Origin: JBAVQS01 sp049694275
GTDB lineage: Bacteria; Chloroflexota; Anaerolineae; UBA4142; SHND01
Direction of reading: 5' to 3'
Length of the DNA: 13,998 bases
Assembly (NCBI GenBank): GCA_049694275.1
Contig: JBAVQS010000004.1
Span: 1-13,998 of the forward strand
Shown: positions 7,547 through 13,998 of the stretch, in pieces
Position numbering within the stretch: the first letter of the stretch is position 1
How the letters are laid out: the number at the start of each line of letters is the position of its first letter
Translations under genes and position numbers: made by a program
Notes under the pieces: model-generated
Database searches by the model: none
The model's input: the letters and a program-made list of their open reading frames with translations, nothing else
What the model was told of the DNA's origin: nothing

Positions 7547-7561
7547 GACAGTTGGGGCAGG

Positions 7562-8563
7562 TCAGGACATGGACGGCCGGAACGAGGCGAGGACCTTCAT
7601 ATAGTTCGCGCGCTCGAACACGGTCGGCATCGGGACCGACTTTTGACTCATGCTCCCGCGCATCTGCTGGATGCTCTCGTACTCGTGCTCATACATCCAC
7701 TCGTTCACCTGCTTGAGCAGGGTGCTGAGGTGGGAGATCCCCTTTTCGAGCACGGACGAGGTCGTCATCGCGATGTTCGCGCCCGCCATCATCGCCTTGA
7801 GCACATCGCGGCCGGTATGTACGCCGCCGGTCACCGCCATGTCGGCCTGGATGCAGCCGTAGAGGATGGCGATCCAGCGCAGGCGCAGGCGCAGCTCGTA
7901 CGAGGTCGAAAAGTCGAGGTTCGACACCACCTCGAGGTTCTCCAGGTCAATGTCCGGTTGGTAAAAGCGATTGAACAGCACGATGCCGTTCACGCCCGCC
8001 CCGTCCAGCTTTTTGGCAAAGTTGGCGAACGAGGTAAACTGCGAGCCCAGCTTGACGGCGACGGGGATGTGAATCGACGATTTCACCTCGCGGACGAGGT
8101 CGAGATACATCTCTTCGATCTCGTCGCTCGTCTGGTCGGGGTTGGAGGCCACATAGTAAATGTTCAACTCTAACGCGTCCGCGCCCGCCTGCTCGATCTT
8201 TTGAGCATAGTCCAGCCAGCCGCCCGCCGAGATTCCGTTCAGGCTGCCGATCACGGGAATGCTGACCGTCTGCCGGGCGCGGTGGAGCAGCTCGATATAG
8301 TCGTCGGGCCCGATGTTGTACTCCATCGCGGGAAAATAGTTCAGCGCCTCGGGGAAGCTCTCTTCCGCATAGTTGAGAAAGTAATCGAGCTGGTGGCTGG
8401 CGAGCGCGATCTCTTCTTCAAACAGCGAGTGCATGACGATCGCCGCCGCGCCGGCGTCTTCCAGCCGCTTGAAATTATCCAGCTTGCGGGTCAGCGGCGA
8501 GGCAGAGGCGACTATAGGATTCTTGAGTGGTAAACCGAGATACGTCGTCGATAGGTCAATCAT
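7562..8563 (-). CDS. Dihydroorotate dehydrogenase-like flavoprotein (PRK07565-type) next to nifJ
   Basis: The 333-residue protein has the TIM-barrel of the dihydroorotate dehydrogenase family: PLKNPIVASASPLT (12-25), IPVIGSLNG (102-110), LELNIYY (131-137), VAVKLGS (168-174), GIVLFNR (193-199) and TGGVHTGRDVLKAMMAGA (245-262), the last being the usual FMN phosphate-binding region. In class 1 enzymes the sequence LELNxSCPN supplies the catalytic cysteine. Here the matching position is Tyr137 (LELNIYYVASNP), so it is unlikely to oxidise dihydroorotate in the classical way. No Fe-S domain is present, unlike PreA. I recall such proteins being annotated as dihydroorotate dehydrogenase-like, of unknown role, in several phyla including next to nifJ. 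The ATG at 8563 is preferred over an in-frame start at 8647, which would overlap nifJ; GAGGAG lies 6 nt before the chosen start. It begins 28 bp after the nifJ stop, so the two are almost surely co-transcribed. Confidence 0.88.
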   Translation of the reverse strand: MIDLSTTYLGLPLKNPIVASASPLTRKLDNFKRLEDAGAAAIVMHSLFEEEIALASHQLDYFLNYAEESFPEALNYFPAMEYNIGPDDYIELLHRARQTVSIPVIGSLNGISAGGWLDYAQKIEQAGADALELNIYYVASNPDQTSDEIEEMYLDLVREVKSSIHIPVAVKLGSQFTSFANFAKKLDGAGVNGIVLFNRFYQPDIDLENLEVVSNLDFSTSYELRLRLRWIAILYGCIQADMAVTGGVHTGRDVLKAMMAGANIAMTTSSVLEKGISHLSTLLKQVNEWMYEHEYESIQQMRGSMSQKSVPMPTVFERANYMKVLASFRPSMS

Positions 8564-8591
8564 CTTTGACTCCTCAGGGCTATTTTCTTGT

Positions 8592-11500
8592 TTACTCTTT
8601 CTTTCCGTTCCCGGCGTTGCTGTAGTGGATCTGAGCGAGCTGCTCATAGAGCTGCCAGCGCACGTTGACGTCGTGCTGCGCCTCTTTGAGCAGCTTTTCG
8701 GCGGCCTCTTCGTTGCTCTGCACCAGCATGGTATAGCGCGCCTCGTTGTAGGTGTATTTCTGCAGCGGGATCGACGGCGCCTTGGAATCGAGCTGGAGCG
8801 GGTTTTTGCCCTGCTCGACTAGCGTCGGGTTGTAGCGGAATAGCGGCCAGTGCCCCGCCTGGACCGCCAGCTTTTGCTGTTCCAGCCCCTGGACCATATC
8901 GATGCCGTGCGCAATGCAGTGGCTGTAGGCGATGATGAGCGAGGGACCCTCGTAGGCTTCGGCTTCGAGGATCGCCTTGATGGTCTGGCCGTCGCTGGCG
9001 CCCATGGCGACCCGGGCGACATAGATGTTGCCATAGGTCATGGCGAGATAGGCCAGGTCCTTTTTGATCCCCGACTTGCCGCCTGCCGCGAACTTGGCGA
9101 CGGCGCCGCGCGGCGTGGCCTTGCTCATCTGGCCGCCCGTGTTCGAGTACACCTCAGTGTCGAGCACCAGGACGTTGACGTTGCGGCCCGAGGCAAGGAC
9201 GTGGTCCAGCCCGCCATAGCCGATGTCATAAGCCCAACCGTCGCCGCCCATGATCCAGACGCTCTTTTTCACAAAGACGTCGGCGATGCTCAGGAGCTCG
9301 CGCGCCTCGGCCATCAACGGCGCGCCGTTCGCCCCGACCAGGGCTTCCAGCCTCTCCTTGAGCGCCTGCACGCGGCCGCGCTGTTTCAGAATTCCGGTCT
9401 CGTTCGACTGGTCGGCGTGGAGGATTCCATCCACCAGTTCCTGGCCGACCTCAGAGACGAATTGGGGCAGGAGCTCGGAAGCATATTCCAGCCGCTTGTC
9501 GAGCGTGAGGCGGAAGCCGAGCCCGAATTCGGCGTTATCTTCAAAGAGCGAGTTCGACCAGGCCGGGCCGCGCCCGTCGCTGTTCTGCGCCCAGGGGGTG
9601 GTTGGCAGGTTGCCGCCATAGATCGACGAGCAGCCGGTCGCGTTCGCCACAATCGCGCGGTCGCCAAAGAGTTGGCTTACCAGCTTGACGTAGGGGGTCT
9701 CGCCGCAGCCCGAGCACGCGCCCGAGAATTCGAACAGCGGGTCGAGCAGTTGGGCATCCTTGACCAGATGGGTCGCCAGCCGGGTGCGGTCGGCGTCGGG
9801 AATGCTGTCAAAGAACTTCCAGTTGGCGTTCTCCTGCTCGCGAATCGGCGGCTGGGGCGCCATGTTCACGGCCTTGAGCTTGACCTCGGTCTTGTTCTTG
9901 ACCGGGCAGACCTCCACGCAGAGGGAGCAGCCGGTGCAGTCCTCCGGCGATACCTGCAGGCTGTAGAGCGCGTCCGGGAATTCCTTCCACCTGGCCGCTG
10001 CGGTCTTGAAGGTCGCCGGCGCGCCGGCAAGCTGGTTCTTCTCAAACACCTTGGCGCGAATCACGGCATGCGGGCAGACGAGGACGCACTTGCCGCACTG
10101 GATGCAAATCTTTTCATCCCACACCGGAATTTCGAGCGAGATGTTGCGCTTTTCCCACTGCGCGGTCCCCGTCGGGTAGGTGCCATCCACCGGCATCTTG
10201 CTCACCGGCAGGTCGTCGCCGCGACCGGCGATAATCTCGGCGGTTACCTCCTGCACGAACGCGGGCGCCTCGGCCGGAACCGCCGGGCGCAGGTCAAACG
10301 TGCTCGTCACGGTGGCCGGCACCTGGACCTGATGGAGATTTTCGAGCGTTGCGTCGACGGCGGCGAAATTCTTTTTCACGATCGCCTCGCCGCGTTTGCC
10401 ATACGTCTTTTCAATCGCGTGCTTGATCTGCTCGATCGCCTCTTCGCGTGGGAGGACGCCGCTGATGGCAAAAAAGCAGGTCTGCATGATCGTGTTGATG
10501 CGGGCGCCCATGCCGGTCTCGCGGGCAACCTCATAACCGTCGATGACAAAGAATCGCAGTTTCTTGCTAATGATCTGCTGTTGAATCCCGCGCGGCAGCG
10601 TGTCCCACGTGCCTTCCTTGCCGTGCGGGCTGTTGAGCAGGAACACGGCGCCCGGCCGGGCCGCGGCCAGCACGTCAAAGCGCTCCAGCAGGTTGAACTG
10701 GTGGCAGGCGATGAAATTGGCCTCCCGGATCAGATAGGACGAGTGAATCGGCTTGGGGCCAAAGCGCAGGTGCGAGATCGTGGTCGAGCCGGATTTCTTC
10801 GAGTCATAGACGAAATAGCCCTGGGCATAGTTCGGCGTATCTTCGCCGATGATCTTGATCGAGTTCTTGTTCGCGCCGACCGTGCCATCCGCGCCCAGCC
10901 CGTAAAAGAGACAGCGGATCGTCTTGTCGTCCTCGGCCGAGAAATTCGGGTCGTACGAGAGGCTGGTGTGCGTGACGTCGTCGTTGATGCCGATGGTGAA
11001 ATGGTTCTTGGGGTGTGGCTTGCTCATCTCGTCGAAAATGCCCTTGACCATCGCGGGCGTAAATTCCTTGGACGAGAGCCCATAGCGGCCGCCGATGATG
11101 CGCGGCATGCTCTGGAAGGGGGCAAGCCCGTCGTTCAGCGCTTCGACGCAGGCATCGACCACGTCGAGATAGAGCGGCTCGCCGCCGGCGCCCGGCTCTT
11201 TGGTCCGGTCGAGGACGGCGATCGTCTTGACCGTGGCGGGCAGGGCCTTGACGAAATGCTCGATCGAGAATGGGCGATAGAGGTGAACTTTGAGCACGCC
11301 GACGCGTTCACTGCGCGGGGCGAGGTATTCCACCGTCTCCTGCGCGATCTCGGCGCCCGAGCCCATCACCACGATGACGCGCTCGGCATCCGGCGCGCCG
11401 ACATAGTCAAACAGGTGATACTGGCGGCCGACGACCTGCGCGAACTGGTCCATCGTCTGCTGCACGATGGCCGGGGTGGCGAGGTAATAGGGGTTGACCG

Positions 11501-12191
11501 TCTCGCGGCCCTGGAAATAGACGTCCGGGTTCTGCGCCGTGCCGCGCATCACCGGCTTGTCGGGGGTGAGCCCGCGGGCGCGATGGGCGCGCACCAGGTT
11601 GTCGTCGATCATCGCGCGCAGGTCCTCGCGCGCGAGCTGTTCGATCTTTTGCACTTCGTGCGAGGTGCGGAACCCGTCAAAAAAGTGGATGAACGGGAGG
11701 CGCGCCTGCAGCGTGGCCGCATGGGCGATCAGCGCAAAATCCATCACCTCCTGCACCGAGTTCGAGCAGAGGAGGGCAAACCCGGTCGAGCGGGTCGCCA
11801 TGACATCGCTGTGATCGCCGAAAATCGAGAGCGCCTGCGCGGCGAGCGAGCGGGCGCTGACGTGAAAGACGGTCGAGGTGAGCTCGCCCGCGATCTTGAA
11901 CATGTTCGGGATCATCAGGAGCAGCCCCTGGCTCGCCGTAAAGGTGGTGGTCAGCGAGCCGGTCTGGAGCGCGCCGTGCACCGCGCCCGCCGCGCCCCCT
12001 TCGCTCTGCATCTCGACGACGAGCGGGATAGTGTTCCAGATATTCTTTTTCCCTTCGGACGACCATTGGTCCGACCATTCGCCCATGGGCGACGAGGGGG
12101 TAATCGGATAAATCGCAATCACTTCGCTGAGCTGATGAGCGACATAGGCCGCCGCTTCATTTGCATCCAGCGTAATTGTCGTTCGTGGCAT
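8592..12191 (-). CDS. nifJ: Pyruvate:ferredoxin (flavodoxin) oxidoreductase, single-chain
   Basis: The 1199-residue protein is a full-length homodimeric-type PFOR, which converts pyruvate and CoA to acetyl-CoA and CO2 while reducing ferredoxin or flavodoxin. Domains in order: the N-terminal pyrimidine-binding domain with YPITPSS (28-34) and Arg114 (VSARS); the CoA-contacting and gamma-type central domains; and a two-cluster ferredoxin domain with CIQCGKCVLVCP (Cys696, 699, 702, 706) and CTGCSLCVEVCP (Cys752, 755, 758, 762). The C-terminal thiamine diphosphate domain has GDGWAYDIGYGG (983-994) and Asn1017. The proximal cluster ligands are Cys826, Cys829, Cys854 and Cys1092, matching the classical four. 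The chosen ATG at 12191 follows AATGAGGT with GAGG 8 nt upstream and leads straight into the family's usual TITLDANEAAAYVAH; a TTG at 12212 in frame is less likely. The DHODH-like gene follows 28 bp downstream. It marks anaerobic or facultative metabolism. Confidence 0.97.
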   Translation of the reverse strand: MPRTTITLDANEAAAYVAHQLSEVIAIYPITPSSPMGEWSDQWSSEGKKNIWNTIPLVVEMQSEGGAAGAVHGALQTGSLTTTFTASQGLLLMIPNMFKIAGELTSTVFHVSARSLAAQALSIFGDHSDVMATRSTGFALLCSNSVQEVMDFALIAHAATLQARLPFIHFFDGFRTSHEVQKIEQLAREDLRAMIDDNLVRAHRARGLTPDKPVMRGTAQNPDVYFQGRETVNPYYLATPAIVQQTMDQFAQVVGRQYHLFDYVGAPDAERVIVVMGSGAEIAQETVEYLAPRSERVGVLKVHLYRPFSIEHFVKALPATVKTIAVLDRTKEPGAGGEPLYLDVVDACVEALNDGLAPFQSMPRIIGGRYGLSSKEFTPAMVKGIFDEMSKPHPKNHFTIGINDDVTHTSLSYDPNFSAEDDKTIRCLFYGLGADGTVGANKNSIKIIGEDTPNYAQGYFVYDSKKSGSTTISHLRFGPKPIHSSYLIREANFIACHQFNLLERFDVLAAARPGAVFLLNSPHGKEGTWDTLPRGIQQQIISKKLRFFVIDGYEVARETGMGARINTIMQTCFFAISGVLPREEAIEQIKHAIEKTYGKRGEAIVKKNFAAVDATLENLHQVQVPATVTSTFDLRPAVPAEAPAFVQEVTAEIIAGRGDDLPVSKMPVDGTYPTGTAQWEKRNISLEIPVWDEKICIQCGKCVLVCPHAVIRAKVFEKNQLAGAPATFKTAAARWKEFPDALYSLQVSPEDCTGCSLCVEVCPVKNKTEVKLKAVNMAPQPPIREQENANWKFFDSIPDADRTRLATHLVKDAQLLDPLFEFSGACSGCGETPYVKLVSQLFGDRAIVANATGCSSIYGGNLPTTPWAQNSDGRGPAWSNSLFEDNAEFGLGFRLTLDKRLEYASELLPQFVSEVGQELVDGILHADQSNETGILKQRGRVQALKERLEALVGANGAPLMAEARELLSIADVFVKKSVWIMGGDGWAYDIGYGGLDHVLASGRNVNVLVLDTEVYSNTGGQMSKATPRGAVAKFAAGGKSGIKKDLAYLAMTYGNIYVARVAMGASDGQTIKAILEAEAYEGPSLIIAYSHCIAHGIDMVQGLEQQKLAVQAGHWPLFRYNPTLVEQGKNPLQLDSKAPSIPLQKYTYNEARYTMLVQSNEEAAEKLLKEAQHDVNVRWQLYEQLAQIHYSNAGNGKKE

Positions 12192-12229
12192 GATTGATAC
12201 CTCATTCCTCAAAAGATGAGCACAATGAT

Positions 12230-12259
12230 TTTCGTATTTTTCTATAGTTTCTCAGAAAT
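12230..12259 (-). promoter_or_regulatory. Weak candidate promoter for nifJ
   Basis: On the minus strand TATAGA (about 12240-12245) is preceded, 18 bp away and just beyond the right edge given, by CTGACC, each matching four of six consensus positions. Transcription would start about 40 bp before the ATG at 12191. The match is poor, and I offer it only as the best I found by eye. Confidence 0.25.
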
Positions 12260-12412
12260 CGCCCGGTCAGCCTAGTGGCAATTGACCCTTTATTTGTCGG
12301 TTCGCTGCCCCAATCAGGCAATCCCAAACGCCTAATTTAGCGGGTGGAGGTCAAAATCGAGTCCTAATCCAGTTCAAATTACGGCGCGTTTAGGGGGAGG
12401 CCGGAGGATGCG

Positions 12413-12431
12413 GGCAGGTTTGAAACCTGCC
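12413..12431. repeat. 19-bp perfect palindrome GGCAGGTTTGAAACCTGCC
   Basis: Nine base pairs are arranged symmetrically around a central G. It immediately abuts the possible -35 hexamer of the amidase remnant (12432-12437), so it could be an operator for a dimeric regulator. I also recall this kind of motif as a dispersed repeat in Chloroflexota-like genomes, so a repeat origin is equally likely. Confidence 0.6.
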
Positions 12432-12460
12432 TTGTTGATCCGCACGAAATCGGTGATAAT
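12432..12460 (+). promoter_or_regulatory. Candidate promoter for the amidase remnant
   Basis: TTGTTG (12432-12437) and GATAAT (12455-12460, five of six to TATAAT) are separated by the optimal 17 bp. Transcription would start near 12467, about 40 nt before the ATG at 12506, which has an AAGGGAAAGGG ribosome binding site. The -35 match is weak. Confidence 0.4.
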
Positions 12461-12505
12461 AAACCCCTGGGGCTGTGTCCAAATCTATTTCAAGGGAAAG
12501 GGTCC

Positions 12506-12983
12506 ATGGAAGAGCAAACCATTTTCGAGCTGCAAAGCAAGATGTCTTCCGGCGCGCTCACCGCACGCGAGCTGGCCGAGCAGTACCTGGCGCGCATGGA
12601 CCGGATCATGCAGGAGTGCCTCGACGCGATGCAGCGCCTCGGCGTGGTGCTCGTCGACCCCGCGAATGTCGAGCCTGTCAAGGAATTAGAGCCGACCGAG
12701 TTGGCCGTCCTGCTCTATGAATTCAAGGCGGACCTGAATGCCTACCTGGCACAGCGGGGGGAGACGGTCGCCGTGCATTCGCTCCAGGAGCTCATCCCCC
12801 GCCGCGGTTGCCGGTTATCCGCACATCACCCTGCCGGCCGGATACGTCCACGGCCTGCCCATCGGCGTCTCGTTCTTTGCCGGGCCGTATCAGGAGGACC
12901 GGCTCATCCGGTTCGCCTACGCGCTGGAGCAGGCGATGCCGGTCCGCCAGCCGCCGAAATTTTTGCCTACTATTCCCCTTTAA
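12506..12983 (+). pseudogene. Amidase-signature enzyme remnant with two internal deletions and a frameshift
   Basis: Three blocks of an amidase-signature (GatA-like) hydrolase are joined. Block one (about 12506-12605) is the N-terminus, with IFELQSKMSSGALTARELAE. Block two (about 12606-12797) matches a region normally found about 300 residues later, including DPANV and VLLYEFKADLNAYLA. Block three (about 12798-12983), in a different frame, is the C-terminus: AAVAGYPHITLPAG, GLPIGVSFFAGPYQEDRL, then FLPTIPL and a stop. The nucleophile Ser and its Ser-cisSer-Lys partners lie in the part lost between blocks one and two. A second loss, shifting the frame, lies between blocks two and three. Family members have about 500 residues; about 159 codons remain. 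In the starting frame translation would run past block two to a stop at 13028-13030, giving a 174-residue product without catalytic residues. The promoter region and ribosome binding site still look intact. The 3' end overlaps the converging decarboxylase gene by 14 bp. Confidence 0.88.
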
Positions 12984-13749
12984 AGACCGGCTTGCGCTTG
13001 CTCAGAAAAGCCTCCTTGCCTTCGCAGTAATCGTTGCTGTCATAGACGCGGCGGCGGAGGCTCTGGATGCGCTCAAAGGTCTCGGGGCTCAGCGGGTGCG
13101 AGCTGCTGAGAATCCGCAGTTGCTCTTTCATCACCTCGATGCTGAGCGGCGAATTTTCGGCGATCTGCGCGGCCACGCTGTAAGTAAAAGGCTCGAGCTG
13201 GTCCGCGGGCACGAGGTGATTCAGAATCCCTATGCGGAGGGCGCGCTCGGCCTCGACCGGCTGGGCGGTAAAGAACATCTCGCGCGCGACCCGCTCGCCG
13301 ACAATATTTATAAAGTGCAGAATGCCGGTCGAGTTGTAGGGGACGCCCAGCTTGGCGGGGGTCATCGTAAAAGAGGCGGTGGGACTGCCGATGGTGATAT
13401 CGCAGGTAAACACCAGGTCGCAGGCGCCGCCCCACACGCCCCCTTCGATCATCGCAATCACCGGCGCTGGGAAATGTTGAATCCCGCGCAGGACCTGCTC
13501 GATCGGGTCGCCGTAGGAAAGGGGATCGCGGCCCGGCTCGGGGAGCTCGGTGACGTCGAGGCCGGATGACCAGACCCGCACCCCCGGCTCGGCCCGGAGC
13601 ACCACCGCGCGCACCTTGTGCCGCTGGAGGTTGTGCAGCGCCGAGGTCAGTTCGCCCAACAGGGCGCAGGACAGGCTGTTGCGCTTGGCGGCGTTGGTCA
13701 ATGTGATGGTTCCGATTTGCTCTTGACAATCGGTCAGGACGAATGGCAT
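12970..13749 (-). CDS. scpB: Methylmalonyl-CoA decarboxylase (ScpB/YgfG type, crotonase superfamily)
   Basis: The 259-residue protein matches Escherichia coli YgfG (ScpB) along its length as I recall that sequence, notably ELP-x-x-GRDPLSY (68-79), EGGVWGGA (102-109), FTMTPAKLGVPYN (127-139), RALRIGILNH and FERIQSLRRRVYDS near the end. That enzyme converts methylmalonyl-CoA to propionyl-CoA and CO2 in the cytoplasm. Gly108 matches the oxyanion-hole Gly110, and Tyr138 matches Tyr140, which contacts the substrate carboxylate. The residue at E. coli His66 is Leu64 here; its backbone NH is the part used in the oxyanion hole, so activity may be kept. The ATG at 13749 has AAGGAG 8 nt upstream and leads straight into the fold; the in-frame start at 13839 would run through a hairpin repeat. 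The gene is alone: no mutase, epimerase or CoA transferase is in the window. Confidence 0.85.
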   Translation of the reverse strand: MPFVLTDCQEQIGTITLTNAAKRNSLSCALLGELTSALHNLQRHKVRAVVLRAEPGVRVWSSGLDVTELPEPGRDPLSYGDPIEQVLRGIQHFPAPVIAMIEGGVWGGACDLVFTCDITIGSPTASFTMTPAKLGVPYNSTGILHFINIVGERVAREMFFTAQPVEAERALRIGILNHLVPADQLEPFTYSVAAQIAENSPLSIEVMKEQLRILSSSHPLSPETFERIQSLRRRVYDSNDYCEGKEAFLSKRKPVFKGE

Positions 13750-13779
13750 ACGGTCATCTCCTTCTGCCTCACCCCCCGA

Positions 13780-13820
13780 CCCCCTCTCCTGAATGTAAGA
13801 ACAGCATTCAGGAGAGGGGG
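13780..13820. repeat. Hairpin repeat A (16-bp perfect stem)
   Basis: CCCCCTCTCCTGAATG (13780-13795) pairs perfectly with 13805-13820 around a 9-nt loop. It lies 30 bp upstream of the decarboxylase ATG, on the 5' side of that gene. It shares its 13-bp stem base CCCCCTCTCCTGA with hairpin B, and CTGCCTC precedes both. Confidence 0.85.
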
Positions 13821-13821
13821 G

Positions 13822-13935
13822 AGTAAAGAGGTAACGCATATCGCTTGCGCAGGCAGAGGAGTAAAGGGGTAACGCATACTGCTTGTGCAGGCGGGAAAGT
13901 AAAAAGGTAACATTTGTTGCTTTCGCGAATGGGGT
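13822..13935. repeat. Three tandem 38-bp repeats
   Basis: Units start at 13822, 13860 and 13898 with an exact 38-bp period. Each begins AGTAAA followed by GGTAAC (units one and two read AGTAAAGRGGTAACGCATA). Units one and two agree at 30 of 38 positions; units two and three at about 23 of 38. Because 38 is not a multiple of three and gaps are absent, this is not a protein repeat. The array lies exactly between hairpin repeats A and B. Confidence 0.8.
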
Positions 13936-13956
13936 GGGCAGAGCGCTGGCCTGCCT

Positions 13957-13996
13957 CCCCCTCTCCTGACCAATGCACTTTGGTCAGGAGAGGGGG
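13957..13996. repeat. Hairpin repeat B (17-bp perfect stem) at the right edge
   Basis: CCCCCTCTCCTGACCAA (13957-13973) pairs perfectly with 13980-13996 around a 6-nt loop. Its stem base equals that of hairpin A, but the top differs (ACCAA against AATG) and both tops are fully paired. The element may continue past the window end. Confidence 0.85.
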
Positions 13997-13998
13997 CC

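Larger units (their letters stand above)
12192..12505. other. Divergent intergenic region between nifJ and the amidase remnant
   Basis: These 314 bp hold no gene that I can support. They contain a weak possible promoter for nifJ, a 19-bp palindrome (12413-12431) and a possible promoter for the amidase remnant, each listed separately. Two related decamers, CCTAATTTAG (12331-12340) and CCTAATCCAG (12363-12372), lie 32 bp apart, about three helical turns; they may be chance. Confidence 0.5.

Noticed and set aside
8564..8647. N-terminal extension of the DHODH-like protein to 8647
   Set aside because: It would overlap the nifJ coding end, and its 28 residues are low in structure; GAGGAG before the ATG at 8563 fits better.
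8850..12197. A 1115-codon open frame on the plus strand opposite nifJ
   Set aside because: It mirrors a strongly supported PFOR gene. High GC and biased third positions keep the opposite frame open; its composition (rich in Arg, Ala, Asp, His) matches no family and it has no sensible start region.
13750..13839. N-terminal extension of the decarboxylase to 13839
   Set aside because: The extra 30 residues are read through hairpin repeat A; AAGGAG before the ATG at 13749 and alignment to YgfG mark the true start.
13822..13935. The 38-bp tandem array as a CRISPR array
   Set aside because: The units are contiguous and diverge gradually, there is no alternation of constant repeats with unique spacers, and no cas gene is present.

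Overview
The window is a high-GC bacterial chromosome fragment with ten protein genes or gene remnants. I found no tRNA, rRNA, CRISPR array, transposase or phage gene. The gene set suggests an anaerobic or facultative member of the Chloroflexota (Anaerolineae-like): a short-type alpha-glucan phosphorylase with an N-terminal DUF3417-like region, a single-chain pyruvate:ferredoxin oxidoreductase followed by a dihydroorotate-dehydrogenase-like flavoprotein, a Chloroflexota-style lipoprotein, and dispersed C/G-rich hairpin repeats between genes. The taxonomic call is an inference from protein style; there is no marker gene.

Layout. At the left edge is the 3' part of a SixA-like histidine phosphatase (+), then a TIM-barrel sugar isomerase/epimerase-like protein with a lysine-rich histone-like tail (+). 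A bidirectional hairpin terminator at 1616-1646 separates it from a converging two-gene unit on the minus strand (a small lipoprotein, then a YbaK-type tRNA-editing protein). A divergent promoter region (2599-2945) leads rightward to a secreted discoidin-plus-four-Ig-repeat protein. That gene ends at a second bidirectional terminator (4697-4733), which also serves glgP on the minus strand.

From 12191 down to 4760 the minus strand carries the central-metabolism block: nifJ (pyruvate to acetyl-CoA plus reduced ferredoxin), a DHODH-like flavoprotein 28 bp downstream, a 231-bp gap holding a nested inverted-repeat element, and then glgP (storage glucan to glucose 1-phosphate). Together they fit mobilisation of stored glucan feeding glycolysis and ferredoxin-linked pyruvate oxidation. 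The repeat element makes it uncertain whether glgP is co-transcribed with nifJ.

The right end holds a decayed amidase-signature gene (+) that has lost its catalytic core in two internal deletions. It converges with, and overlaps by 14 bp, a methylmalonyl-CoA decarboxylase gene (-). Upstream of that decarboxylase lies a compact repeat element: three tandem 38-bp units between two long perfect hairpins that share the same 13-bp stem base but have different, base-paired tops.

No clearly new multi-gene system is visible. The items most worth a second look are the composite repeat at 13780-13996, the nested repeat at 7401-7546, the nifJ/DHODH-like pair in which the flavoprotein lacks the catalytic cysteine, the isomerase-like protein with a histone-like tail, and the doubly deleted amidase that keeps its start region.
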